The translations under genes were made by a program, and so were the position numbers. Below are positions 34,401 to 48,700 of a stretch of 64,000 bases of DNA, piece by piece. Source of the DNA: Cyclina sinensis. Lineage: Eukaryota; Mollusca; Bivalvia; Venerida; Veneridae. Each line of letters starts with the position of its first letter. The first letter of the stretch is position 1. Where the stretch lies: the NCBI GenBank assembly GCA_012932295.1, contig JAAONU010000022.1:1-64000 (forward strand), read 5' to 3'. The notes beneath the pieces are model-generated. The model had not been told where the DNA came from. It saw only the letters and a list, made by a program, of their open reading frames with translations, and did not search any database.

Positions 34401-37400
34401 CAAAACTGTGTGAGGATTTGAAAGAATACAGAGCAATTTTAGATGAAGTAAAATCAATATTTCCCCCTGTCCCATCAATGGACTGTGCATTTTATACCAG
34501 AGTACACGTTAAATGAAGCTTTTTCCAGTGTATCAATTTCGATTGGCTTTAGGTAGGGAAAGTCAATCTTGTCTCCGAGATACATGTAACAACTGCGGGA
34601 GTTCTGGACAGCTGCAATCATATGGTTTCGTACTTCTGTGGCAACTGCATAACGTATCTGTGGATTCCTGGACATAAACAGGGAAGAATAAAAAACTAAA
34701 ACGGCACTGGATTAAATCATCTTTAAAAGTTAACTTTCAAACCAAAATAATAACATTAGAACTAAGCCCTTACACACTGAATCACCTGAAATCCCTAAAT
34801 AAACATTTCAATAAAATGTTAGTTTTGTTAAATGATCCAATAATTTGTATCACAAGTAACAAACACAGAGTGTCACTTTTACTAAAATTCAGAATAACTC
34901 TTCAAAAAGTCTGACTCAAAGTTTGAAACCTTGGAAATGTTTGACACGTTTTTCAATATCGTAAGAAAGAGAAAAACATGCCATTAGAGGCTTTATGTTT
35001 CAGTGTGATAGGCCTTAGTTCAAATTTACTGTAGAAAGAATTTTTCCATTTTGAAGGCACAAGACACTGTTTCACTGCTTTCTAACTCCAAGCCAATTCT
35101 GACCCCCAAAGCCATGAGTCTATGCTAAAGACATGATTAATCATTTGTGAGAACAATGTGAAAGATTATTTGTATGACGCTGTCAAAACTGATAGGTGAA
35201 CCAAAGATTGTCAAGGAAGATTGTACAAGTAAACCAGTGTCTTTACCTTAGGTGGAAAAATTCTTGCCAAACAACTAAGGTTTACCATTTTCTACTGGTT
35301 TTACCTGCATATATGTTAGCAGTGGCTTTTTTTAATGTTTCTACTTCAGCTGGCTTACAATATGGGAATTCAATTGTATTCAAATATTTCTGTGTCCCAG
35401 TGACATTCTGTATGGCTGCTATCAAATTATTTCTTACTTCTGTAGCAAGAACATACTTTTCCTGCATAACTCTGAAACAGATAATTTGAAGAAAAATGAA
35501 GTTTTGAGGAGCTGGGACCAAGCGTTCTGTAGTTGTTGATCAGAAACCATTTTGCTATTCAAGGACACTTTGACAATGGCCTTTGACCTGGTGACCTGAA
35601 AAACTGAACGGCATATCCAAAAGTAATGAACAACTTATATACCAAGTTTGAGAAAATGGGCCCAAGCATTCTACACTTATTCATCAGAAATTATTATGTT
35701 TTCCAAGGTCACTCTGACCCTTGACCTTTGACCCAATGACCTGAAAAACGATTGTTGTCATCAACTGATAAGGACAAACCTACATACTAAGTCTGACGAA
35801 CCTATGCGTAAAGATTCCCTTGATATTCATCAGAAACTGTTTTACTTTTCAAGGTTACTGTGATCTTGACCTTTGACCTAATAACCCCCCCCACCTCAAA
35901 AAAAAAAAAAAAAAAAAAACCCAACAAAAAAAACAAAAACAAAAAACAAGGATATTCTAATAATTGTCATGACAAACCTACTTATGAACTTTTGAAGAGC
36001 TGGGCCAAAGCATTCTGTAGTAATTGACTGGACAATATTTTGCTGTAAAAGGTCAATGTGACCTCGATCATTGACCTGAAAAGTTAAAGGGGTAATTTAC
36101 TGGTCATGGCCAACCTATATACCAAGTTTGAGGAACCTGGGCCAAAGCATTCTATAGTTAATATTGGAAACATTTTGCTTTTGAAAGTCATTGTGACCTT
36201 GGCCTTTGACCTGGTGACTTGAAAAACTATAGGGGTCATCTACTAGTCATGACCAACCTATTAACTCAGTTTGAAGAACCTGGGACCAAGGGTTCTACAT
36301 TTATTGAGCAGAAACCTTCTTGCCATTCAAGATCACTGTGACCTTGACCTTTGACCTGGTGATCTGAAAAACTATGGGGGTCATCTACTGGTCATGATCA
36401 ACCTACGTACTAAGTATGAAGAACCTGGAACCAAGCCATCTATATGTTTTGATCAGAAACGGTTTTGCTTTTCTAGCTCACTGTGACTTCGTCCTCTGAC
36501 CTGAAAAGTTATCAACTAGTCATGACTAACCTACAAACTCAGTTTGAAGAACCTAGGGTGAAGGGTTCTGTAGTAATTGATCAGAAACTGTTTTGCTTTT
36601 CTAGCTCACTGTCACCTCGACTATTGACCTGAAAAACTATAGGGGTCATCTACTGGTCATAACCAACCTACACACTAAGTATGATGAACCTGGGACCAAG
36701 CCTTCTGTAGTTATTGATCAGAAACTGTTTTGCTTTTCTAGCTCACTGTGACCTTGACCATTGACCTGGTGACCTGAAAAACTATAGGGGTCATCTACTT
36801 GTCATGACCAACCTATATACTAAGATTTAACAGTCTGGAACCAAGGGTTCTTTAGTTATTGATCAGAAACCGTTCTGCTATTCAAGGTCACTGTGACCTT
36901 GACCTTTGACCTGGTGATCTGAAAAACTACAGGGGTCATCTACTGGTTGTGACCAACCTACATACCAAGTCTGAGGAAGGTTGGTCCAAGGGTTCTCTAG
37001 ATATTGATCAGAAACCAATGTGCCTACTGACAGACTGACATTTGCAAAACTATATGGCGCCTCATCCTCGATTGGAGGAACATGCACTGGAAAACATACA
37101 TTTGCATTTACAAGAGTGCCACAAGGCATAGATATATATGCCTATAGGGTGCACTTGTTAATGGGAAATGGTTGAAAAGTAAGGCTCTGGAAAACCAAAA
37201 AATTGTCTTATTTTTCCGAATTTCAGCTGCCTGAAACCTTCCTTTTATGTCCAAAATTCCTTAAAAAATTGGTTCATATATTATAAAAGAAATCAATTTA
37301 AGTATAACTCATCATTAAAACGCCAAAATGTCATACTTAAATCACAATCAGTCCCTAACATGGTCCTTCACATCTATGATAATCCCATAAAATTGCCACT

Positions 37401-40400
37401 GAGGCAATAAGAGTTCATTCATTGTCATTCTGATGACTGATATAACTCGGACCCCAAGCATATATATGAACCAAAAATACAACTCTTATACCTTACGACT
37501 ACATGTACATTTTCACTGATTTTATCTCTGCAAAGTAATGGATTTATTGTTTAATAACTGAAAGTTCACACAAGACAATGATGCATGCAAAATTTCAGAA
37601 GTTTCTGACAAGGAATGTTTAGAACTTAGCTATACTAGTATAAGTCTTTGTAAAACTCTAAGCCTTCTAGATTCACTCAAGATTTATATATTTCTATGTA
37701 AATCACTTGGTTGGAGCCAAAAGTAACCCCAGGAACATAATTTTTACAATCTTGTTAGTGGCAGACTATACTACCCACTAAATTTCAGTGCTCTGGACCT
37801 TGTGATTCAGACAAGAAGATTGTTCATTCTTCCCATAGCAACTAGAGCTCTGCAAGAAATGGAACTGCATACAAGGAACATCCCTGCAAAAAAGTATCAA
37901 CTTTGACCAGAGTAAGTGATTTAGGAGAAGTTCTTAAAAGCTAGTCAGCATCAGTGACTGGAGAACCCTGGGTTACTCGAGGACATCATTTGGTGTTGGC
38001 CAAATTCCTATACATTTAATGCAAAAATTACTCTGGATTATTCAAGCATCAATAACTTGATTGCTCAAGCAATGCTTCTGGCCCCAAGGTCATGTTCTGT
38101 TCTTTATTCTTGTTGTATCTTGAGCATACCTTTCAAAAATTTCACGCTTACAATTGTCATAATTAGTCATACTGGCGCCAACAGGTTAAAAAGCAAACAT
38201 ATATTTTTCACACATCGTGATTATTGTGCAAAAGTTGTTTTGATTGGCTTTAATTAACAAATTCAAACAGTCATGAAATGATATAAAACTTAATTTGTTT
38301 TTCTTACCAGAGAGATGCACACCGAACAAAGGTACTTTACACTTACACATTACATATCAAAGTGTTTACCTATCATAGACAGCATTTATCAACATAGATA
38401 GCAAATCAATATTTGGGTGAAAATGTCACAAGAGCATAGATAAAGTGCATCACCGATGAATCCTTGAGTAGAAACAACATCCCTCTGCGTGTTAAAATGC
38501 AAATTAAATCTAACATACACAGATCTGGAAGAAAGAAATAGGTTCAAAGTCCGTTATTATGTTCATAATCAAAGAACTGTGTGATCTGGCACATCAGCAA
38601 GCCCTTTAGGGAGTTCTGCAACTATTGAAAATATAGCAGATTTCGGACAGCTCGAGACCTGGGATAACTCTGGAACCTCGAGTTATCATTGTTTAACAGG
38701 TTGATAAAGGAGGCCAAATGACAGACACAGGGCACTATCATAAAATGTCGCCCTGAGCACAATGTGCTCAGATGAGCCAAAATAAAAGATCAAACTTTAG
38801 TATTTTATGCTTTGGTGTCAATCATATACTTTCTTTTTAAAAAAGTTCAAATTCATTGGGAGGTAAGTGACTCCCATTGCACTTTTTGTAATACGTACGA
38901 CACATTAGGCAACTCCTTCCATCTATTTTCAGCATGCACCATTTGATTAACAGCATGTTTAAGGAGAATACGTCCATTTGTCCATTTGTATTTTGCCACT
39001 TCTACACGCTGTTTCTTCTCCATCAATGAATCAAACTGTGCCTCCAGAAAATTTTCTTTTTCACTGCCATATTCCCCACCAAATATATCAGCTGAAGAAG
39101 TTAATTTCAGTTTGAAATAAAAAGTCAAATACATATTTTAGTTCAACTGACTTGTATTAGCTTGATTATAATAGTGTGCTAACATGTATGTGCAGTTTTC
39201 TATTGTATGTATAGAAGAAAGTAGATATTCAAGCTTTGCTTGAATTGTTGAAATGACAGAATTGAAATGAAGATCACTAGAACATAGAACTGTGAGTACA
39301 AAAAAATTCTAAAAAGACTAGTCTGAAAGGGTTTCATTAATGAGTTAGTGGTGTTAATAGCAATTCACATTTGTTCTAAATCTAAGACTATGGTTCTATC
39401 AAATGTTCATTTTCACATGATTAAAATAAATGAAAGTGGTCAAATCAACAAGTCTTATATATGCACATAATTGACATAAAAAATGCTGAGAAAACCTGCT
39501 TGCCACTGCTCAGCTCTATATTAAAGCTTTTTTAAATTATTCAAATCAAAAGATTATGCTGAATTGAACCAATTACTTGAGGAAAAAGACCATCATGCAT
39601 AACTGGATAGCTGGGTGAACAAAGGTAAGATGTGGTCCACATGTCTTTGCCTGCTGGGGACCTGTAGCTTCAATCCTGGACTCCTCTCTCTTAGATTGGC
39701 AAATGCCCTTACATAAAAATTATGTAACCCTTGAGGTCAATATATTTCTTGACAAATATTGATGCACTTACAGAGCAATTGATCTCTATCTCCAAACAAC
39801 TTTGTCAGATGGTCAGCTGGGCCTTTGACTTCATTGGCTTTATCTATCAGTTCTTTTTTTTGTAATTTCAAGTCCTCCATAGTCTGCCTTGCAACCTCCT
39901 CCTTGTTTTTGGCCTCTAAATACTCCTCCTGTAAGAGCCAATCAAATTACAATATGGTCTAATATTTTGTATACATAATGATTTGAAAAAAATAACCAGG
40001 AATCAAGACATGAACATTAAAGAATGTCTACAGCATTGTTTCCTCTTGCAAAGAACATTAAGAGATTACCAAAGAAATCTAGTCAGTCAAAAAAGGAACA
40101 AAATTTTGAAAGCGAAAGAAAACTATTAACTCCATTAAATTTTGCAAACAGCATTTCAACACAAGTTGTCACTGTAGATGGCAAATGCCCCGTATGGGAT
40201 ATTTTTGGTGTTTGGCTTGAGGCCAAATTATTTTAACCTTGACGTCAGCAGCATGTATTTAACTTCAGCACAAAATCCTGCCATGAAGCAATGAAGCAAA
40301 GAACGCGAACATACACTAAAGCACTTTTTCTAAATTTTATCAGGATGGACAGACTGACAGAAGGTTTAAGAACTGCCCCCATGTATTAACCATTTGTGCC

Positions 40401-42717
40401 AATATTTTTGCAAAGTTCTGCTTTAGTACCATTGGGTTAATAAATGGACTTGCAAGTAAGTACTAGAAGGCAGACAGACAGATAAAGAGAAAGACTGAGA
40501 GTTACTGATACTTAAAAAGAGGATTATTTCTGTGGATTCTTCTGCCAGATTACCTTTAATACACAGAAAGTCAGAGCAGGATCATACATACTGAGTGATG
40601 AATCCGGGACATTTGCCCCACAGGACAACAGCCCCCCAGATGAAATATCACCATAGACATTTGCACCCCCAGAATATATATCGGACATGAAAAACTGGAT
40701 ATTGTTTAATAAGAGAATTACGATTTTAGTGTTTAAGATTTTGTAATGCTAGATAATATCTCTTCTTTTATATTTTTGAAAATTTTGATCGTTGTAATGT
40801 AGTAACTGAACTTAAAAATAAACCAGATATTTATATACTTTAAGTTGAAAGGTATTACTGCAAATTAACATTCTCTGAATGCAAAATGAATAAGCATATG
40901 ATATTTGTGAAATTTCTGTATGAATAAACATGTTAACTTAGAATGTGTTTCCTTTTGCAGTCATTCAGTAGACAGCCTACCTTGGTAATATTTCTACTTG
41001 GGGTAATGGTAATGTTTCCACTGAAAGAATTTTCAACAAAACTTCTGCAGCCCTGTGCAAGACATACATATATAATTAACTTGGTAGTACAGGCAAAAGG
41101 ACAGGCAAATGGACAGACAAATGGACAGACAGGTAGATGAATGGATGCACTGCTATATTGGGAACATTTGTATCTTGCTGTTTACTTCCTGTTGAAAGGC
41201 ATAAGTTAGCAGAGAGGGCATAAACCTACATTTAGGCAATACCGATTATAAACTGGTTAAACAGATGAACAGACTGAAGGTAAGACTGATGGACTAATAG
41301 GGTGCATTAAGTCCTTTCATATAATAGGGAGCTACAGATCCTGTCAGGAAATAGGAATCTGAAGATTCTGTCAATAGGGTGCAACAAATCCTGTCATGTA
41401 ATAGGGAGCTACAGATCCTGTCATGTAATAGGGAGCTACAAATCCTGTCAAATCCTGTCATGTAACAGAGAGCTACTGATCTGGTCATTTAATAGGGAGC
41501 TACAGATCTTGTCATGTATTAGGGTGCTACAAATCCTTTCATGTAAAAGGGTGCTACAGATCCAGTATCATGTGATAAGGTGCTACAGATCTTGGATTCC
41601 CTTGACTTATTAGAGACAAATTAAGTCAATCTGGCCAACATTTATGTTGAGTTTTATCGAAGTTTTATCAACAAATCCTGTCATGTAATAGGGAGCTACA
41701 AATCCTATCATGTAATAAGGAGCTACAAATCCTGTCATGTATTAGGGTGCTACAAATCCTATCATGTAATAGGGTGCTACAGATCCAGTATCATGTGATA
41801 AGGTGCTACAGATCTTGGATTCCCTTGACCTATTAGAGACAAATTAAGTCAATCTGGCCAACATTTATGTTGAGTTTTATCGAAATCTTTTGTACAAAAT
41901 GTCTGAATCATACTGCATGGAAACAATTTGATCACTTCCTGATGGGAAGATAAACAGCCGGGTAATATTCATTAATACATTATATGGTCTCCTTCAGGTG
42001 AAAGAATACAATGAAGGATTCAGTCAGCATGATCATCAGGTCTGATGTTATTTCAAAGAACTGCATTTTAAATGAATAATGCATAAAATATGAGTGCACT
42101 CTTTTTTTTCAAGTTTTCCAAAAACAGCAAAACAATATTCCAAAACATCTCCAGAACTTTGAATTGCTTTAATCTACAAACTTGCTCTGTATACCTCAAA
42201 CCAAAATGACTGATTTTGAAAAATGTACACAGTGAGAGCTTAAAACCAAGAATAAAATTCCTATTTATAGCAACTTTCACATATTAAACTCCTTTTTTTT
42301 TATTTTAAAAATGCCCTCTTTTTTCTGTACAGATTGACAAACTGTGTCACATTAAATAATAATAGCTGGTTAAATTGTGCTTAATTTTCTAAATTTCAAA
42401 CTCTAAAGCTTCAAAAGAACTGCATCACATTTATCTTTTAATGTTCTTAGCTATTCATAAAAGCCATATTAAATCCATTAGAATTAAAACAAGATAGTCA
42501 TGAATCACTTGGAAAAAATCTCACACTTTTGTCAAATGCAAAGTCATTGAAATAGAATTTCAAAATAAATGAAACAAGGAAGAAGGTCAGAGTCTAGATT
42601 AAAGTAAAATGGAAAAAACCTGAAGTGTTTGCAAAACTTCATATTTAGTAATAACCAAACTTCAGTATGAATAAGTAGATTCATGAGCATTATTCTAGCC
42701 ATTCAAAAACTGTGTTA

Positions 42718-42748
<31 letters not shown>

Positions 42749-45700
42749 GGTGGTGGTGGTGGGGGGGGGGGATTCAAAAGCTCAGAAGCCCCTTATGTGC
42801 AATGGAGAATAAGCCTAGAACTGCCTCTGCAAAGACAACTCTGGAAAATACCAAAGCATCTCAAGTATTTGGATTCTGGGTATGTTTAAGCCAAACTGTG
42901 TCTCAAAGGTTTTGATTCTGGCCAGGTGAATGCCAAAAGGTCTCAGGGGATTTGACTCTGGACAAGTAAACAAGAGAGTTTTGATTCAAAACATGTTGAT
43001 ACTAAATTGTCTCAAGGGTTAATTCTGGGTGTGTTTACACTTAAGTATCTAATGGGTTTTAATTCTGGGCTTGTTAATATCAAGGTGTCTCAAGTTATTT
43101 GATTCTGGACAAGTTGACATCTAAGGGTCTTAAATGTTTTGATTCCGAGTATGTTTACACCAGTGTCTAGGTTTTGATTCAGGAAAAGATGCCACAAATG
43201 TTTCTCAATGGTTCCATTTCTGGATAAGCTGACACTCAAAAGTACTGATTCATGACATGTTAACAACATCTTCTCAACAAGTTCTCAACAATTTTGATTC
43301 TGGACAACTGCCTCAAGTGTTTTTATTCTAGACAAGTTGACACCTGAGTGTCTCAAGGGTTTTGAATCTGGGAATGTAAACACCAGTGTCTCAAGGGTTT
43401 TAATTCTGCACACGCTGACAACAAAGTGTCTTTAAGGTTTTCTGGACAAGTCAATACGAAAGCATCTCAAGGGTTTTGATTCTTGAAAAGTTGACAGTGA
43501 AGTGTCTCAAGGATTTTGATTCTGGACAAGATGACACCATTGTGTCTCAAAGGTTTTGATTCTGGACAAGTCAACATAAAAGCATTATCAAGGGTTTTTA
43601 TTCCTGACAAGTCAACAAAAAGCATTATCAAGGTTTTGATTCTGGACAAGTTGACACTGAAGTGTCTCAAGGGTTTTGATTCTGGGCAAGTTAACAAAAA
43701 GTCTCTCAAAGGTTTTGATTCTTGACAAGTTGAAACCTTAAAGTCTAAAGGGTTTTGCGTCTGGACAAGTTGACATGGAAGTGTCTCATGGGGTTTGATT
43801 CTAGTCATACAAATACCAAAGTGTCTCAAGGGTTTTGATTCTGGGTATGTAAACCACAGTGTCTAATGGGTTTTGATACAGGGAATGTTGACACCAAGGT
43901 ATGTCAAGGGTTTTCATTCTGGATATGTTAACACAGAAGTACCACCACAAGGGTTTTGATTCTTGGCATGTCAAAACTAAAATGTCTAAAGGGTTTTAAT
44001 GAGATGTCTTTCTGACAGTGGTGAATGAAAGATAAATAGACATAAAGACAATTATTGTTGCTAAAGTGTACCAATGCTTGGTTTAGCTTAAAATAGTGTC
44101 ACACTTAAACCATTTGTGGCAAACAATTTACCATACAAAGCTGTGCAACCTGTGCAATATTTGACCTGTTCTTTGGTAAGTAATTTGTCATATTGTTGTT
44201 GTTGAAACATTTCCTTTGTACTTCCCCGTAACATGGTACTGACTCCAGACTTTAGCTTCTGCCTGTTCATTTTATAGGATTAATAATAGTTAATGTCTTA
44301 AAAATACTTAACCATTCATTGACTGAGAGGCTTACATGAACTTACTTCCAGTCCTTAGCCAAAGTTACTAAAACCAACTCAATCAAAGTCTATAGCAAGT
44401 AACTGCCCTTCAAGCTAAAAACATCTGCCAAATGGGGTTATAATTATGCCTTAAAGCTTATAATCATTTTTAATTCTATAGTTAATAAATCAACTTAAGC
44501 TATTGGCATGGACTGGAAGTAAATTTCTGAAGTGACAATATTTGATAGAACCATGGCAAGTGACATGCTAGCCCATTTGGCAGACCTTCTGAATAGTTGT
44601 CCAGTGTCTGCTTTGTTTTTAATTGACTGGTTTGGAAGTCTTTCTCATATACTGTAAAGGAAAAGTTATTGATACCCAACATGGTACTCATACATGCAAT
44701 ACCTTGGACACTAGTCTATTACTCTACCAATTCAGCAAGCTGGACCTTTGCTGTTGTTCTATGCTACATTGCCACTACAATTAAACAGATGTTTTTAATC
44801 AAATAAAAGCTTTTTCTTTCAATTTGCTGTCTAATCTTTTTCTTATAATACGGATGACCTTTCAAGCATAGTCACATTATAAATCTGACATAATACTTCC
44901 CAAAAAAAAATCACACCATGGCTGGGGCAATCTGTCAATGGTTATGTACTCTTTAAAAGAACACTAACTGTTTCCGAATTTTCAAAAGCCCACCATCTTT
45001 TTCAGTATACACAAGAAAACACCTGAGTATGACTACTTACTCTACCAGAACTTCTTTATTTTCAAAAAAAGAAGAAAAATTACTGGTCAAATTTTCTCTC
45101 GTACCACTGTTAATACCAAGAAATTAATATGACTAGCTGAAGGTCATATTATAAAATAATGGTTAATCAATTATAGGCTATAGTTTATCAAATCATACAA
45201 GTTAACCAATCACATTTTGTGTTTCATTTTTCAGACTGACAAATCACAGATAGACAGCAAATTGATGAGATTTGACAATTATGTTTACCGGCAAGTACCT
45301 GTTCTATAGATAATTGTGAATTAAAATCAGCTTCTGTTTTAAAAATATCTCCTATTGACTTGCGATCCATGTTGTCAACGTCTGCTTTCTCTTTTTTCCT
45401 ATCAAAACATAGATTGCATAATATGATTCATTACAGCATAAACATTCAACCACAGTCTGTAAAGCATACTGTTTAAACAGAGATGCTTGGCATTAAGAAA
45501 AATCCAAAACCTGGTGAAATTTGATCTTACATCTATTCAGGCAAACTGGCTTTAAAAACCAAACTCTCAAAACTTTTTAATCAAAGAACCAATTTCACTG
45601 GCTTAGTCATCTAATACTTAATATGTTCTATTTATAGAAGTTGTAAGCTTGACTGTGATTAGTTTCATGTTATTGCAAATAACATTATGTGTAGTTGGAT

Positions 45701-48700
45701 ACAAAAGTTTTTACAATGTAATATAACCTTTCTGTATAAACAACCGCATACAATTCTAACCAATGCTTGTGTAGAAACCATCACAGAAAATTACGAGTCA
45801 AATTTAGAAAAAGCGACTTTCCACACTTCACAACACCCACATTTGGATTCTTTTCTTATAAATGATTTAAGATGTTGTACTTGGCAAGCATTAATATACA
45901 GATTTAAGACGACATGCCTTTAACTTTTTTCCATTTTTTATTCTAACAATGAATCCAATTACACACATCACGTAAGGCTGAACTTTTTTCAATATGTTTT
46001 AAATTATTCAAAATTAAGTACAGTCCACTCTCGATATCTCAAATTTGGGCGGACCGTGTAAATGACTTCGACTTGGCCAGAATTCGAAATGGGCATATCA
46101 AAACCAGACAGTGTTTTATATTTTATTCAAAAAAATGTGATGTGAAACAGGTATGTACACTGCTATAGACAGACAGTGGTTAAAGATGAATACAAAAAAA
46201 CTTTTTAATGAAATTTTTCAATACTGAATCTTTTATTCACTCAAATTTGTTAAAATTGAAGAATTTATCATGCATTTACTCACTGAGTGACAAAATCAAT
46301 AAGTGCAATGAAAGTCCGAAGATTTCATTAAACTAACAAAAAAAAAATTCTTACCAATAACACTAGTGACAATTAAGAATCTGAATTAAGCGAATTTGAA
46401 AAGTTGCAATCGACAAACCATCGGCAGCATGCGTAATTTGTCTGATAAGTTCTACCTTGAAGTACCTATTAGTTACAATTAACCTCCTGATTTAATTGTG
46501 GTTTGTAAAGCTGCAATCAACAAATAATTGTTGACACGTGTAATTAGTCTGATCAGTTCTCACCTCAAAGTTGCAGGTGATAACTGCTCATTGATAATTT
46601 TAAATTTTTTCACACTTCAACTTACAGAGTGGAAAAATACATAGGAAAATATGAGTTGGGACCGAAAAATCGATCCACAGAGCTGAAGTTCGCACGTCGA
46701 ATGCAGCTTAACAGGAGTTAAATAATATAAATAAAGAAGGTTTATTGACGGGACCTGAAAATCAATTTGACTCAGCCGGAAATTTGACTTAAGCAATTTC
46801 GACATACTGAGAGTGAACTGTACTTATTTTTCAGTCCTCCTTTTTTATTTACTAATGCTCAGCCTTTGTTTTCTTATTAAGTTCACCAACATTGTTTGTC
46901 ATTGTATTTAAATGAATTTCTTCACTCAGTCAAGATTTACAAAGATCCTTTCTGAAAGAGTTTTACTTAAAGAATAACATTATTTTCCACCCACATCATG
47001 ATCTAGGGGAAGATAACTCACGTTTGCAGAATGAGCTGCTGTAGAGTGATCTCTGTTTCTTTAATTGTTTCTTCCACATCGTCTGCTGCCTTCTTCCTAA
47101 CTTCATACTCTTTGATGGGATTTCCACACTCTAGCTGTTGAATCTGCTTCTCTAGCTCAATATATTTCGTTAACAGTGATCTGTCAACCTGAAATATGAA
47201 ACACAAGTCATGATTGGTTAACCTGTTGGACATGACAAACCACAGCTTTCCATTGGTCAATTACCAACACAATTCTTCCTATTGTTTTATTGTTAAATCA
47301 GATCTGACCATTACTACTGATAATCCTACAACTGTACCTTGTGATCAATCAGTATAAGTACAGACCATTAGGTATTATTAATGAGCCTAAAAGCAAAGTA
47401 AGAGAATGTTGCATTTGAATAATGGATTTATCCCTTAAGTGACAGGCTCACCAAACTGTGAAATCCAAACTAAATTACTTAACCTGAATATTTAATGAAA
47501 TGTCTTGCAAATGACTTCAGTAGCAGATTCCATGCTTAGAAAATGGGAGCAAATGTGAGCATGCTCCCCTTTTCTCAGAGCTGTAATACAGTATATTAAT
47601 AGCTAAGTCAAACAAGAGGCCCAAGTAAAAAAAAAATTGAGTGGGGGAGGACAAGTACCTACTCATGTAAGAAAAAAAAAAGACATTTTTTTTTGCAGGG
47701 AGGGGTTGGCGTTTACCCGTGCAAGTATTTATGTATTAAAAAAAATTGAGGATGTGAGCTTTGTGTTTTCCCATAAGAAGTTTTTTCCTACATAAGTTTA
47801 AGAAAAATCAAGTGACCCCTGGAGTGGGGCTAATTTTGACCCCAGGGACCAAGAATCTTGGTAGGGGTTTTGATGGTGATCAAGTTTTCCAAGTTTGAAG
47901 GGAATATCTTTGACACTTTTTGATAAGTGGACCTGAACAAAAAAGGTTAACCAAGAAATTCTTAATCAGAAAAGAGGCATTACTTTGCAAAAATTAACTT
48001 GAAGGTTATCTGCCCTTTACAAATGATGTCAAATTTTGATAGAGAAAAAGTATTTCAAATTTGAAGTGAACAGCTTTGATAGTTTCTGAGAAACAGACCT
48101 TAACAAAAAGGTTGACGAGAGGGTCACGACAATAGCTCCATTTTTCTAGCCCAAAATGGAGCTAAAGATGTAAGATTCCTGTAGATCTTGAAACACCTGA
48201 TGTACATGCTCCCTGGAAGTATGAGGTCATAGAAAAACAAAATGAAACAATCATGGACTTGCTTCATTTTTCCATCATGTAACTAACTAAAATATTTCTT
48301 GGATATATATTTAGTGTAATTATATACATGTACCTCATTCTAAATTTCTTTAGCTAAGCTAGTAAAATCAATTACTGTACCAAGCTTGTTCATTTCTTAG
48401 TATTGTATTATTACTAGTATTTAAACTCCTGATCTTTCTTTACTTACAGTTTAATTATGTGTGACACATTTGAAAGAAACTTTTGAAAAATTCTGTTGGT
48501 GAAATTTCTCTCCTACCCCCAACTTAATCCTTGCATTTTAATTACTTGCATCCTCAAAAATTATTGATAATAAGTAAATTAGCCTTTATAACAAAGTTTA
48601 AAACACTTCACCAGGTTTGTACATGTAAATGGTATGAACTATTAATATACAACCATACTGATAATAACTGAAAACTGCTGTAATCTATAAATCTATGAAA

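Noticed and set aside
43467..43829. 120-codon minus-strand frame with repeated 'SRIKTL' and 'CPESKPLRH'
   Set aside because: It is the degenerate 40-45-bp array read in one frame. Unit lengths vary and the frame shifts between related peptides.
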